Notes under the pieces: model-generated
Told to the model about the DNA's origin: nothing
What the model saw: only the letters and a program-made list of their open reading frames with translations
The model's database searches: none
Program-made: the position numbers and the translations under genes
In this document: positions 1 to 8,439 of the stretch, piece by piece
Layout: each line of letters opens with the position of its first letter
How positions within the stretch are numbered: position 1 is the first letter of the stretch
Origin: Bacteroidales bacterium
GTDB taxonomy: Bacteria > Bacteroidota > Bacteroidia > Bacteroidales > PXBB01
Direction: 5' to 3'
Assembly (NCBI GenBank): GCA_028698995.1
Contig: JAQVVM010000044.1
Location: 1 to 39,236 of the forward strand
Length of the DNA stretch: 39,236 nucleotides

Positions 1-1251
1 ATTATTGAGTGGGACGTTAAAAACTACTACGCTTATTTACCCGCAGCATTTATTTATAACGACTTGCACCAGAAATATTTCGATACTATTCCTGAATTGC
101 AGGAATATGCATGGTACAGCCTTGATGATATGGGAAACCGCTACTTAAAAGTGAGCATGGGGGTTGCCATGATGTATTTGCCTTCTTTTATTATTGTACA
201 CACATGGCAGTTGCTTAACAATGGTGATACAGGAGGGTATGGTGTCCCTTACCAAAGAGCCATTGCTCTAAATGTGTTGTTGTTTTTATATCTTGGACTA
301 TTTGTTCTTTATAAATTATTACTTAAGTATTTTAAGCCATTTATTGCTTATTTAACAATTATCGTCATTATCTTTGCCACCAATATGCTCTATTATGCCA
401 CTAATGAGCCGGGGTTGACTCATATTTACAGCTTCTGTTTGTTTTCGGTTTTTATTTGGGCTGTTGATAAATGGCACGAAAATCCCAATATTAAAACAGC
501 TCTTGCTATTGGTCTTTTAATGGGATTCATCACAATCATACGGCCAACTAATGCCATTATTATTGTATTGCTTTTTTTATATAATGTTAAATCATTCAGT
601 GATTTAAAAAAGAACATGCTTCTTGCCTATAAATACCGTCTTCAATGGGTTTTGGCAGTTCTTATTTCATGCTTACCCTGGCTGCCTCAGATAATATACT
701 GGAAGATTGCGACTGGGCACTTCATATTTTACTCATATGGAGTAGAACGCTTTTTCTTTACCCAACCTGAGATTATCAATGTATTATTCAGTTATCGTAA
801 AGGATGGTTTGTTTACACACCTATTGCCCTGATTGCTTTAATAGGCATTATTTTTTTAAAAAATAAGCTTTCATCATACAGATGGCCAGTTATCATTTAT
901 ATAGTTTTGCAAATCTATATCGTGTCATCTTGGTGGGACTGGTGGTATGGAGGCTGTTTTGGTCAACGTTCAATGATTGAATCTTTCGCTTTATTAGCCA
1001 TCCCTTTGGCTGCATTTGTAAATTTTATTTTTAAAAAATTCTCATGGCAAAAATTGTCCTTAGGAATAATAATAATACTTTTACTGACTTTAAATATTAT
1101 ACAGACATTTCAATACAGATATACTATAATACATTGGGATTCAATGACAAAGGAAGCATATTGGCATGTTTTTTTAAAACTCGACAAACCAAAAGACATT
1201 GACCGGTATTTGGTAGAACCTGATTATGATAAACAACGAAAAGGAAGGTAA
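1..1251 (+). CDS. Polytopic membrane protein, GT-C glycosyltransferase-like (5' end outside window)
   Basis: The frame is open from base 1: codons before the TTG at 64 read IIEWDVKNYYAYLPAAF and continue into the protein, so this is the 3' part of a longer gene, with 416 residues visible. It is very hydrophobic, with about ten predicted membrane segments and aromatic-rich loops such as WWDWWYGGCFGQR near residue 300. The start, with an acidic residue near YYAYLPA followed by YNDL, resembles Bacteroidota proteins of the dolichyl-phosphate-mannose mannosyltransferase (GT-C, PMT/ArnT-like) type, in which an acidic residue in the first periplasmic loop is catalytic. Its stop lies one base before the mazG start, so the two are probably co-transcribed. 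The family call is inference from hydropathy and this motif; donor and acceptor are unknown. Confidence 0.6.
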   Translation: MIEWDVKNYYAYLPAAFIYNDLHQKYFDTIPELQEYAWYSLDDMGNRYLKVSMGVAMMYLPSFIIVHTWQLLNNGDTGGYGVPYQRAIALNVLLFLYLGLFVLYKLLLKYFKPFIAYLTIIVIIFATNMLYYATNEPGLTHIYSFCLFSVFIWAVDKWHENPNIKTALAIGLLMGFITIIRPTNAIIIVLLFLYNVKSFSDLKKNMLLAYKYRLQWVLAVLISCLPWLPQIIYWKIATGHFIFYSYGVERFFFTQPEIINVLFSYRKGWFVYTPIALIALIGIIFLKNKLSSYRWPVIIYIVLQIYIVSSWWDWWYGGCFGQRSMIESFALLAIPLAAFVNFIFKKFSWQKLSLGIIIILLLTLNIIQTFQYRYTIIHWDSMTKEAYWHVFLKLDKPKDIDRYLVEPDYDKQRKGR

Positions 1252-1252
1252 A

Positions 1253-2023
1253 ATGGATACAAGATTGGAAGCTTTTAAGCGACTTTTAGACATCATGGAC
1301 GAGCTGAGGGCAAAATGTCCATGGGACAAAGAACAAACATTTGAGAGTATCAGGCATCTAACGATTGAAGAAACGTATGAGCTCTCTGAAGCCATATTAG
1401 AGAAAAGCGGGAATGATATTAAAAAAGAACTTGGTGACTTGCTTCTTCATATAGTATTTTATGCTAAAATTGGCAGTGAACAAAAACTGTTTGATATTGA
1501 AGATGTTATAAATAGTATCAATGAAAAACTTGTTAACAGACATCCACATATTTTTGCAAATGTGGTTGCTGAAGATGCCAATAAGGTTAAGGAAAACTGG
1601 GAAAATATTAAAATGAAAGAAGGCAATCGCTCTGTATTGTCAGGGGTTCCTCTGTCTTTACCTGCTCTTGTTAAAGCATACAGAATTCAGGACAAAGCCA
1701 GGGGCATCGGTTTCGACTGGGAAAAACCTAATCAGGTATGGGAAAAAGTTGAAGAAGAAATAGGGGAGTTGAAAACAGAGCTTGACTTGAATACTTCACC
1801 CGAAAAAATTGAAAGTGAATTTGGTGATCTGATGTTTGCACTCATCAATTATGCCCGTTTTATTGGTGTCAATCCGGAAAATGCATTGGAAAGAACCAAT
1901 AAAAAATTTATCAAACGCTTCATGTACTTAGAAAAAAAAGCATTAGAAATGGGGCGAACCTTAAAAAGTATGAGTTTAGAAGAAATGGATGTTTTTTGGA
2001 ATGAAGCCAAAGCTTTTGAATAA
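1253..2023 (+). CDS. mazG: Nucleoside triphosphate pyrophosphohydrolase MazG
   Basis: This 256-residue protein is close to the length of E. coli MazG (263) and has two MazG-type repeats. The first carries CPWDKEQT, EETYELSEAI and KKELGDLLLH (residues about 20-75). The second carries EEEIGELKTEL and ESEFGDLMFALINYARF (about 165-205). The paired acidic ExxE and ExxD clusters bind Mg2+ for hydrolysis of NTPs to NMP and pyrophosphate, a house-cleaning and stringent-response-related role in the cytoplasm. I chose the ATG at 1253, one base after the preceding stop and behind an AAGGAAGG ribosome-binding site, rather than an in-frame ATG at 1226 inside the upstream gene. Confidence 0.93.
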   Translation: MDTRLEAFKRLLDIMDELRAKCPWDKEQTFESIRHLTIEETYELSEAILEKSGNDIKKELGDLLLHIVFYAKIGSEQKLFDIEDVINSINEKLVNRHPHIFANVVAEDANKVKENWENIKMKEGNRSVLSGVPLSLPALVKAYRIQDKARGIGFDWEKPNQVWEKVEEEIGELKTELDLNTSPEKIESEFGDLMFALINYARFIGVNPENALERTNKKFIKRFMYLEKKALEMGRTLKSMSLEEMDVFWNEAKAFE

Positions 2024-2042
2024 TAATTTTTTATTAATTTTG
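2015..2042 (+). promoter_or_regulatory. Candidate Bacteroidota promoter for the DUF4468 gene
   Basis: TAATTTTG at 2035-2042 matches the -7 element TAnnTTTG, with a TTTG at 2015-2018 about 16 bases upstream as a possible -33 element. It sits at the end of mazG, 30 bases before the ATG at 2073. The spacing is slightly short, so this is a pattern match only. Confidence 0.4.
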
Positions 2043-2072
2043 TTTATAGAATACACTAATAAAATATTTCAC

Positions 2073-2624
2073 ATGAAAAACAGAACATTTTTTATAATTT
2101 GCCTTTTTTCAGGCTTTTTTTTCGGTTTGCAAACAGCTTTTTCTCAGGAAATTCCTGTGATGCCTTTAAATCCAAACACAAATAAAATTGAATACAGCGG
2201 TGTTGTTCAAGTTGAGGGGACAGCCGATGAGCTTTATGTCAGGTGTATTGCATGGATTAATACTTTTTTTAACAATGCCAGCAGCGTAACCAAAGTAAGA
2301 GACCGTAATAATACATTAATTGAAGGTGTCCACAGAATCAGGATTTTAAATAAACTTGAGGATGGCACTGAACTTTTCGCAGGGCATGTTCAGTATGACT
2401 TTAAACTTCAGTTCAGAGATGGTCGATTCAGGTATGAAATAAACAATTTCTCTGCAAGAGAAATGTCCCGCTCTCCTATTGAAAAATGGCTTGATAAAAA
2501 CGATCCCTCTTTTACCACAAACACACCCTATCACCTTGAACAAATTGATAAATTTGTTAAGGACCTTATTAAAGATATGACTGAAGGTATGCAACCAAAA
2601 GTTGAGGTCAATGAAGAGTGGTAA
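2073..2624 (+). CDS. Secreted DUF4468-domain protein
   Basis: The ATG at 2073 gives a 183-residue protein with a typical signal peptide: KNR, a hydrophobic core, then a cleavage region ending TAFSQ at about residue 26. An in-frame start at 1989 would put an unlikely sequence ahead of it. The mature part (VVQVEGTADELYVRCIAWI, then a TxVRDRNNTLIEG-type strand and a YDFKLQFRDGRFRYEI hairpin) matches my recollection of DUF4468, a Bacteroidota domain with a TBP-like fold found in periplasmic or lipoprotein-like proteins. The conserved RDGRFRYEI block is the strongest cue. Its function is unknown. It follows mazG by 49 bases but may have its own promoter. Confidence 0.75.
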   Translation: MKNRTFFIICLFSGFFFGLQTAFSQEIPVMPLNPNTNKIEYSGVVQVEGTADELYVRCIAWINTFFNNASSVTKVRDRNNTLIEGVHRIRILNKLEDGTELFAGHVQYDFKLQFRDGRFRYEINNFSAREMSRSPIEKWLDKNDPSFTTNTPYHLEQIDKFVKDLIKDMTEGMQPKVEVNEEW

Positions 2625-2861
2625 ACACACTCAAGTCTTATTATATTTGATTCTTTTGCCCATCTAAGATGTAGCCCATCATTGTTTCAATCAATAGATA
2701 CCAGTTTTTTTAACTTTCGTAAAATAACAAGATTTTATTTTCTTTTCAAAAATATTAGGCCTCGTTTAGGAATATAGTAAGCTTTATTTTTGCTTTTTAG
2801 CGTAAAAGTATGGATACAAGAGCTTTTGTCATGTGGTTTAATACAAGATTTTCGGAAAAGC

Positions 2862-3452
2862 TTAAAACACCTGATGGGTGTCAAAATTCTTCACTTCGAC
2901 CACGTTAAAAGCGGTGTCTGTTACAACCATATTAAATCCTCTCTGATTCGGGCAGTATTCAATGTTGTCAATCATTACAGATGCATTATTTCCTGCATCA
3001 TAACCCTGAGAAGAAATGACAATATCTTTTAGGATTCTGAATCCCTCTGCAACACTATCCTTTGTCATAATAATTTCAACACCCTCAGTATTGTTAATAT
3101 TATAAAACAAACATTTGTTGTTATAAATGACTGCTGCAAGAGAGCCCCTATAACCCAAATTATCAATCGGAATTCCTGTTTTTCTAAAGATTTCTTTGCT
3201 GCTTTCTTGTAATTGAAGCGTGGCTTCATCTTTCACGGCAATGAACATGAAATGGTCAGAGCGTGTTTCAAGAAACTTGTCTATGCTCAAATCAGAAGCA
3301 TCAAAAGAATACATCTTAAGTATATCTGTTTCTTTTTCAGGGGTATAAAAAATAAGTAGAGAATCACAGAGAGAGACTTTTAAACTTTGATTCTGCAGTA
3401 AACCGCGAAACAAATTAAGATGTGTTATTTTAGATATATACACTGTTTTCAT
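2862..3452 (-). CDS. ILEI-like domain protein, probably the frameshifted C-terminus of the DUF6311-like gene
   Basis: The ATG at 3452 would give 196 residues with no signal peptide. The protein contains ILEI/FAM3-like blocks. Block 1 (about residues 35-105) has SFDASD, then FMFIAVKDEATLQLQ and IDNLGYRGSLAAVI, matching the family pattern FDT - IVxAVKDEA - LGYRxSxAxIG. Block 2 (about 145-196) has SSQGYDAGNNAS and RGFNMVVTDTAFNVVEVKNF and ends just after FDTH. ILEI domains are usually extracellular, so a cytoplasmic free-standing protein is unlikely. The ORF overlaps the end of the upstream membrane protein by 23 bases in another frame. Restoring one TA unit in the (TA)3 tract at 3435-3440 fuses the two in frame. 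Alternatively it could be a translationally coupled separate protein. Confidence 0.6.
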   Translation of the reverse strand: MKTVYISKITHLNLFRGLLQNQSLKVSLCDSLLIFYTPEKETDILKMYSFDASDLSIDKFLETRSDHFMFIAVKDEATLQLQESSKEIFRKTGIPIDNLGYRGSLAAVIYNNKCLFYNINNTEGVEIIMTKDSVAEGFRILKDIVISSQGYDAGNNASVMIDNIEYCPNQRGFNMVVTDTAFNVVEVKNFDTHQVF

Positions 3453-5007
3453 CAAGCTGCCCAGCTAAAAGTGATGCTTCGAGCCGGGTTTTGTAATCTA
3501 TACTGGCAGCAGTATTATATCTTGCAATATAACCGGTTGTAATTGTTTTATTGTTCAAAGCCGAAATATATGCAAACGGAACATAATCCAGACCAGTCAT
3601 TAGCTCTTTTTCAAAAGGAGGATAAGTAATAATATGTTCAAAAGGCTCCAGAATTTCAGTCCACTTAACCACTGTTTCATTGGTGGAATAATTGCTTTTT
3701 TCAAATTGAAGTTTTGAATACAGGGGTTTCAAATCATATAACTGAAGTATAGGTATAAGAACTATAAAATAACTGAGAATTTTGTGTTTTTTCAGAATCT
3801 TAGAAAAAACAAGAAAAACAAAAATTATCAGGAAATAATATACCGGCCAGAAAAGTCGTCCGCTTGACCTATAAGGATTGAGAAGCACTTCAATGATATG
3901 AGGGAGTTGAAAACTGAAGATAACTTTGTTGTTGAAAGTAACAATATGGGTTATGGCCAGTATGCCTGTAAAGATAAGGATGACAATGAGCAGTGCATTT
4001 CTTTTAACTTTTGTTAAAGCAAAATAATATTTAAAATTCATTGCCACAAAAAACAGGGCGAAAACAAGCATAAGCAATAATCCTAGCCCCAAATAGGCAT
4101 AGCCCTCAAACATTTGACCGTCAGAATAAAGGGGGTGGGTCATGAGGGAAAAAGAAGAAGTCTTGTTGGCATTATAAAGCGCATTCAGATTTGTAGAAAA
4201 CCAGCCATAACCTGCTGCACCATAATCTGCACCATTCGAAAGACCGAAAAATCCAAGGATATACCATATTGCCAATACTGAAAATATGAGTAAGAAAAAA
4301 TTCAACAAGGTCTTTTTTATTGAAATAAATTTGTGAATGAAGCCCATTCTGTACAATATTGCAGCGCAGGGCAACAACACCATGGGTGTGATATAGGGGT
4401 GGATAAAAGCGCTTAAAATATTGAAAAACCAAATCCATTTGATATTTGATGAGGGAGAGTCGCTTTCTTTTGAACGCAGATACAACCAAATAACTGCTAA
4501 AATCAGCCAATGAACACATAAGGCAGGATGTTGAGGTCTGTTCATAAGAATAGGACTGAAAATTAAAAGAATGGACATGGCCATTTTGGGGAGAAAACTC
4601 AATCTGATTTTATTGACAATAAGAGCAGCAAAAAAACCTTGAAGTATAAAACACGAGAGCAACCAAAATCCAATATATTGAGTCTGTTCGGGTAAGATGG
4701 GACTTAACAGTTTTCCAATTATAGCCATCAACGGAATAGAGTCCGTATAACCAATATTTGAGCCCAAAGGGTAAAAATAATTGTTGATGGTTCCTATTGG
4801 GAAATCCCATGGTTCATTTTTAAAAAACAACCAACCCAGATAATGAGTGGCATAATCATAAGCCATAAGCCAGCCGTTATTTAATGGATTGATTATGGCA
4901 AAGCCAAATTTAAGGTAAAAGAGAATCAAGGCAGATACCAAGCTCAGGAAAATGATTAAAACCGGTTTTTTAGTCAGGATTCTGTAAAAAGTATTGTCAG
5001 AGATCAT
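3430..5007 (-). CDS. DUF6311-like polytopic membrane protein, possibly truncated by a frameshift
   Basis: This 525-residue protein has about eleven predicted membrane segments. After the first segment it has GWLMAYDYATHYLGWLFF, NEPWDFPIG, FYPLGSNIGYTDS and later NPYRSSGRLFWPVYY, a pattern I associate with DUF6311, a GT-C-like membrane family often encoded with lipid-linked sugar synthases. The hydrophobic part ends near residue 430. A soluble stretch follows and stops abruptly at ENSVYI, where a second frame carries on with VYISKITHLNLF. Family members I know of have a larger soluble C-terminus, so the intact gene probably ran to 2862. The upstream neighbour, 27 bases away, is a GT2 that would make a polyprenyl-phosphate sugar donor, a sensible partner for a GT-C enzyme. 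Confidence 0.65.
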   Translation of the reverse strand: MISDNTFYRILTKKPVLIIFLSLVSALILFYLKFGFAIINPLNNGWLMAYDYATHYLGWLFFKNEPWDFPIGTINNYFYPLGSNIGYTDSIPLMAIIGKLLSPILPEQTQYIGFWLLSCFILQGFFAALIVNKIRLSFLPKMAMSILLIFSPILMNRPQHPALCVHWLILAVIWLYLRSKESDSPSSNIKWIWFFNILSAFIHPYITPMVLLPCAAILYRMGFIHKFISIKKTLLNFFLLIFSVLAIWYILGFFGLSNGADYGAAGYGWFSTNLNALYNANKTSSFSLMTHPLYSDGQMFEGYAYLGLGLLLMLVFALFFVAMNFKYYFALTKVKRNALLIVILIFTGILAITHIVTFNNKVIFSFQLPHIIEVLLNPYRSSGRLFWPVYYFLIIFVFLVFSKILKKHKILSYFIVLIPILQLYDLKPLYSKLQFEKSNYSTNETVVKWTEILEPFEHIITYPPFEKELMTGLDYVPFAYISALNNKTITTGYIARYNTAASIDYKTRLEASLLAGQLDENSVYI

Positions 5008-5034
5008 TTAAGGAATCATTTTAAATTTGTGGAA

Positions 5035-5799
5035 TTACCTTTGTTTGGGATTTATATCCTCTTTCTTACTGTATGTGAGCCAAATTTTAATCAATTCAAT
5101 TGGAACTTTCAGCATGTAGAAAACAGATAGTTTGGAGTCTCCTTTTTCAATCCATTGCAAAACAGGCACCTCAATCATACTTTTTAGAGCAATTTTAACA
5201 GTCAGGTGATTACGAAGGCGCATAAAGATTTCGAGGTCGAAGAGCCATTTTGTTATGAATGGTTTGCTGAAAGCTACTGCAATGATATCGTGTCTAAAAA
5301 GCTTTGCACCACACTGGGTATCATAAACAGGCATTTTTAAAATAATTCCTGCAAAAGTTGAAAACACTCTGCCAATGTAATGCCTTGAGACTTTTCTTTC
5401 GACTTGAGCACCCATTCTGTTGATTCTCGAACAGAAAGAAATGCAGTTGTTTTCATCAATATTTATATGTGCTATCAGCCGGTGAATTTCCGAAAGAGGT
5501 GTAGCGAGATCGGCATCAAAAAAACCAATGTATTTATATCTGTTAAGAGAAAGGCAATATAACATCCCTTGACGTACTGCTTCTGCTTTTCCACCATTCT
5601 GTTCCAAGTCAAGGACGTTTATCAAGTTGGGATACTTTGCTTTCAGTTTATTTAACAGTTCCAGCGTTTTGTCTTTACTCCCATCATTAACAAAACAGAA
5701 GTCAACTTCTGGATTTTTAATAAAAAAATCTTCAAATTCTGCTGTCGGCAAACGTTTCTCTTCGTTGTAACAGGGTATTATGATACAGTTTTTTTGCAT
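5035..5799 (-). CDS. Family 2 glycosyltransferase, dolichyl-phosphate beta-glucosyltransferase-like
   Basis: This 254-residue protein has the GT2 (GT-A fold) order: IIIPCYNEEKRLP at 6-18, FVNDGSKDKT at 36-45, NGGKAEAVRQGM at 68-79, the metal-binding FFDADLATP at 93-101 and DTQCGAKLF near residue 157. These are typical of the DPG-synthase/ALG5 subgroup, which transfers a sugar from a nucleotide to a polyprenyl phosphate at the cytoplasmic face. There is no long C-terminal membrane domain; a short hydrophobic segment may associate with the membrane. Its start codon lies inside the methyltransferase gene, a 22-base overlap that suggests translational coupling. It probably supplies a lipid-linked sugar to the downstream DUF6311-like protein. 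Confidence 0.85.
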   Translation of the reverse strand: MQKNCIIIPCYNEEKRLPTAEFEDFFIKNPEVDFCFVNDGSKDKTLELLNKLKAKYPNLINVLDLEQNGGKAEAVRQGMLYCLSLNRYKYIGFFDADLATPLSEIHRLIAHINIDENNCISFCSRINRMGAQVERKVSRHYIGRVFSTFAGIILKMPVYDTQCGAKLFRHDIIAVAFSKPFITKWLFDLEIFMRLRNHLTVKIALKSMIEVPVLQWIEKGDSKLSVFYMLKVPIELIKIWLTYSKKEDINPKQR

Positions 5800-6575
5800 A
5801 TAATAATATTTGATAATCCCGGAAGTTTGAGACCCAGAAGTTCAAGAAAACGGGTTTTATGAAAGTCAAGCATAAGAATACTTTCAACAATTTTTGTAAA
5901 AATCTTATTTCCATCATAACTTCCAAGACCTTTTTCTTTTTCTGGCTTACTGCCTGTAATGCCTTCCTTTACCTTTTGGATAAAACGCAGTATAAGTAAT
6001 GAGAAGAAGAAATAGGAGATATAAGTAATACCAAAGTTTGTTTTTGAAATAAGATGCTTTATTTGATTATTGTTATAACGTCTGTAATGTTTCAGAAAAA
6101 AATCTCTGGCCACAAAGAGAGATTGGAAAGCAGGAACAGTAATTAATAGCGTGGTGTTGCTGCCGATAAATTTTTGATTGCTAAGGTCCTTAAGAAAAAT
6201 CAAATCATTTTCAATGTGTTCAAGGACATCTAATAGTAAAACAAGGTCAAACTCGATATTATCAGTCAGATTTAAATCCGACATATTCTTAAAAAGATGT
6301 ATTCTGTGTGCATTTTTTCCCTTATTACATGCCGTAATAATTTCTTCGGTAAAGGCTGTATCAATGGCCCAAAATTCGGCATGGGGAATTTTTTCAGCAA
6401 GTTTTTCAATGAAAAAAGTGTCTCCACAACCAATGTCCAGAATCCTGCAATGCTTATTGTTTATTGGTTCCACATATTTCTTAATATAATGGAAAACAAC
6501 CCTGAGCCTTGCCAATTCCCATGGATGCCTTTTTTCTTCTTGTAACGACAGGTCTTTGGTTTCCCTTAAATCCAT
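5778..6575 (-). CDS. Class I SAM-dependent methyltransferase
   Basis: From the ATG at 6575 this is a 265-residue protein. Motif I is RILDIGCGDTFF at 44-55, with an acidic post-I residue in WAIDTAF. The motif II region reads FDLVLLLDVLEHIENDLIFL, as in Methyltransf_11/23-type enzymes. The C-terminus has a hydrophobic segment (ISYFFFSLLILRF) and probably lies at the membrane. A longer reading frame extends upstream to 6842, but that part lies across the promoter region and the start of glnS and shows no family similarity. A promoter match with good spacing sits 22 bases upstream. It begins a minus-strand set with the GT2 and DUF6311 genes, so the substrate may be a lipid-linked glycan intermediate (inference). 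Confidence 0.82.
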   Translation of the reverse strand: MDLRETKDLSLQEEKRHPWELARLRVVFHYIKKYVEPINNKHCRILDIGCGDTFFIEKLAEKIPHAEFWAIDTAFTEEIITACNKGKNAHRIHLFKNMSDLNLTDNIEFDLVLLLDVLEHIENDLIFLKDLSNQKFIGSNTTLLITVPAFQSLFVARDFFLKHYRRYNNNQIKHLISKTNFGITYISYFFFSLLILRFIQKVKEGITGSKPEKEKGLGSYDGNKIFTKIVESILMLDFHKTRFLELLGLKLPGLSNIIICKKTVS

Positions 6576-6597
6576 GTTTTTATTTACCTTAATAAAG

Positions 6598-6627
6598 CAA
6601 AAGTAATAAAAATATTTTGCCACAAAA
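6598..6627 (-). promoter_or_regulatory. Bacteroidota-type promoter for the methyltransferase-GT2-DUF6311 set
   Basis: On the minus strand, TTTTG (6627-6623) is followed by 17 bases and then TACTTTTG (6605-6598). This fits the TTTG / TAnnTTTG pattern with canonical spacing and is the best promoter match in the window. The ATG follows 22 bases downstream. Confidence 0.6.
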
Positions 6628-6639
6628 GAATATTGCAGA

Positions 6640-6659
6640 TTGACAAAGTATTTTGTCAA
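6640..6659. promoter_or_regulatory. Perfect 8-bp inverted repeat, candidate operator
   Basis: TTGACAAA, spacer GTAT, TTTGTCAA form a perfect inverted repeat in the 145-base divergent region between the methyltransferase and glnS. It overlaps the -33 region of the glnS promoter and lies 13 bases behind the methyltransferase -33 element, so a bound dimeric regulator could affect both. It has no U-tract, which argues against a terminator. The regulator is not identifiable. Confidence 0.45.
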
Positions 6660-6673
6660 AATATTTAACTTTG
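6640..6673 (+). promoter_or_regulatory. Bacteroidota-type promoter for glnS
   Basis: TAACTTTG at 6666-6673 is an exact TAnnTTTG -7 element, with a TTG at 6640-6642 about 23 bases upstream. It lies 47 bases before the glnS ATG, and its -33 region is covered by a palindrome. Confidence 0.5.
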
Positions 6674-6720
6674 CAAGCTCCTTAATAATTTTTACAAAAC
6701 CGAACAGAAAAACATATTTT

Positions 6721-8409
6721 ATGAAAACCGAAAATCCTGAACCTAATGAAAAGTCTTTGAATTTTATAGAACAAATTATTGAAGAAGATTTACAATCAGG
6801 TAAACATACAAGAATACACACACGTTTCCCTCCCGAACCCAATGGATATCTGCATATAGGTCACGCCAAATCAATCTGCCTGAACTTTGGTCTGGCTCTT
6901 AAGTATGGAGGTTTAACCAATTTGCGTTTTGATGACACCAACCCGGTAGCTGAGGATGTTGAATATGTTGATTCTATAAGAGAAGATGTCAAATGGCTTG
7001 GTTTCGACTGGGAAGACAGGGAATATTATGCTTCTGATTATTTTGATACTTTGTATGAATACGCCATTAAACTGATAAAAAAGGGAAAAGCTTATGTTTG
7101 TGAGTTGAGTCCCGAAGAAATAAGCAGTAACAGGGGTACCCCTACACGCCCCGGTATTGAAAGCCCTTTTAGGAATCGTTCAGTAGAAGAAAATCTGAAA
7201 CTTTTTGAAGACATGAAAAAGGGTCTTTTTCAAAAAGGAGAAAGGGTATTAAGGGCAAAAATTGATATGGCTTCTCCCAATATGCACATGCGCGATCCCA
7301 TTATTTACCGCATTATACATACACATCATCACAGAACGGGAGACAAATGGTGTATTTATCCCTCTTATGATTTTGCACATGGTCAGTGCGATTCATTAGA
7401 AAATATCACTCATTCAATTTGCACACTTGAATTTGAAGTACACCGCCCTCTTTACGAGTGGTTTATTAAAGAGCTTGAAATATTTCCCTCTCGTCAGATT
7501 GAATTTGCCCGCTTAAACCTTACTTATACGGTTATGAGTAAAAGAAAATTACTTCAACTTGTCGAAGAGAAATATGTCAGTGGATGGGATGATCCTCGTA
7601 TGCCAACCATTTCAGGCTTTAGAAGAAGAGGTTATACGGCTGCTTCCATACGAAATTTTGCTGAGAGAATAGGTGTTGCCAAAAGGGATAATGTTATTGA
7701 TGTGGCTCTGCTGGAATTCAGTTTGCGCGATGATCTGAATAAAATTGCACCCAGAGCTATGGCTGTTATCAATCCTGTTAAACTTATTATCACAAATTAT
7801 CCTGCCGACAAGACTGAGATTTTTGAAGCTAAAATTAACCCTGAAGATGAAAACAGTGGCAAAAGACATATCCCATTTACCAATACTCTGTATATTGAAA
7901 GGGATGACTTTATGGAAAACCCACCCGATAAATTTTTCCGCCTTTCAGTTGGCAAGGAAGTAAGGCTGAAATACGCCTACATCATTAAATGTGAATCAAT
8001 AGTAAAAGATGCGTCTGGAGAAATTACAGAGATTCACTGTACTTACGACCCCGACACCAAAAGTGGATCAGAAAACATGAGCCGTAAAGTTAAGGGAACA
8101 ATACATTGGGTATCTGTTAAAGATGCTGCTGAAATAGAGGTGCGGCTATTTGACCGTTTATTTATCACTGAAAGTCCCGATGATGTTGAAGAAGGTAAAA
8201 CTTTTAAAGACTACCTGAACTCCAATGCATTGAATGTTCTTAAAGGTTATGTTGAACCATTTGCCAAAAATGTAAATATTTTAGATAAATTTCAATTCGA
8301 GAGACTTGGATATTTTTGTGTTGACAAAGACTCAACAAAAGAAAAAATTGTTTTTAATAGAACAGTAACTCTGAAAGATACATGGGCAAAAGTTAACAAA
8401 AATGCATAA
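6721..8409 (+). CDS. glnS: Glutaminyl-tRNA synthetase
   Basis: This 562-residue class I synthetase charges tRNA-Gln with glutamine in the cytoplasm. [17 protein letters not shown] at 35-51 contains the HIGH signature, and VMSKRKL near 271-277 is the KMSKS-type loop. RFDDTNP, a [13 protein letters not shown]-like block and [18 protein letters not shown] are characteristic of GlnRS rather than GluRS. The C-terminal half carries the two-barrel anticodon-binding domain, with HWVS and VEPFAKN-type segments. The length matches the usual 550-570. The ATG at 6721 is chosen because homologous sequence begins soon after and a promoter match lies upstream. It is followed after 30 bases by an unrelated ABC ATPase, probably by read-through, since no terminator is visible. 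Confidence 0.96.
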   Translation: MKTENPEPNEKSLNFIEQIIEEDLQSGKHTRIHTRFPPEPNGYLHIGHAKSICLNFGLALKYGGLTNLRFDDTNPVAEDVEYVDSIREDVKWLGFDWEDREYYASDYFDTLYEYAIKLIKKGKAYVCELSPEEISSNRGTPTRPGIESPFRNRSVEENLKLFEDMKKGLFQKGERVLRAKIDMASPNMHMRDPIIYRIIHTHHHRTGDKWCIYPSYDFAHGQCDSLENITHSICTLEFEVHRPLYEWFIKELEIFPSRQIEFARLNLTYTVMSKRKLLQLVEEKYVSGWDDPRMPTISGFRRRGYTAASIRNFAERIGVAKRDNVIDVALLEFSLRDDLNKIAPRAMAVINPVKLIITNYPADKTEIFEAKINPEDENSGKRHIPFTNTLYIERDDFMENPPDKFFRLSVGKEVRLKYAYIIKCESIVKDASGEITEIHCTYDPDTKSGSENMSRKVKGTIHWVSVKDAAEIEVRLFDRLFITESPDDVEEGKTFKDYLNSNALNVLKGYVEPFAKNVNILDKFQFERLGYFCVDKDSTKEKIVFNRTVTLKDTWAKVNKNA

Positions 8410-8439
8410 GTTCTTGATGCTTTTTATGATCTGAAAAAT

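Noticed and set aside
2821-2862. AGCTTTT ... AAAAGCT inverted repeat just after the ILEI-like ORF
   Set aside because: Seven-bp arms are separated by about 28 bases with no U-tract; too weak for a terminator claim in such AT-rich DNA.
6576-6842. Upstream extension of the methyltransferase ORF (longer frame starting at 6842)
   Set aside because: It crosses the promoter region and the glnS start, shows no methyltransferase similarity, and the ATG at 6575 is well placed behind a good promoter.
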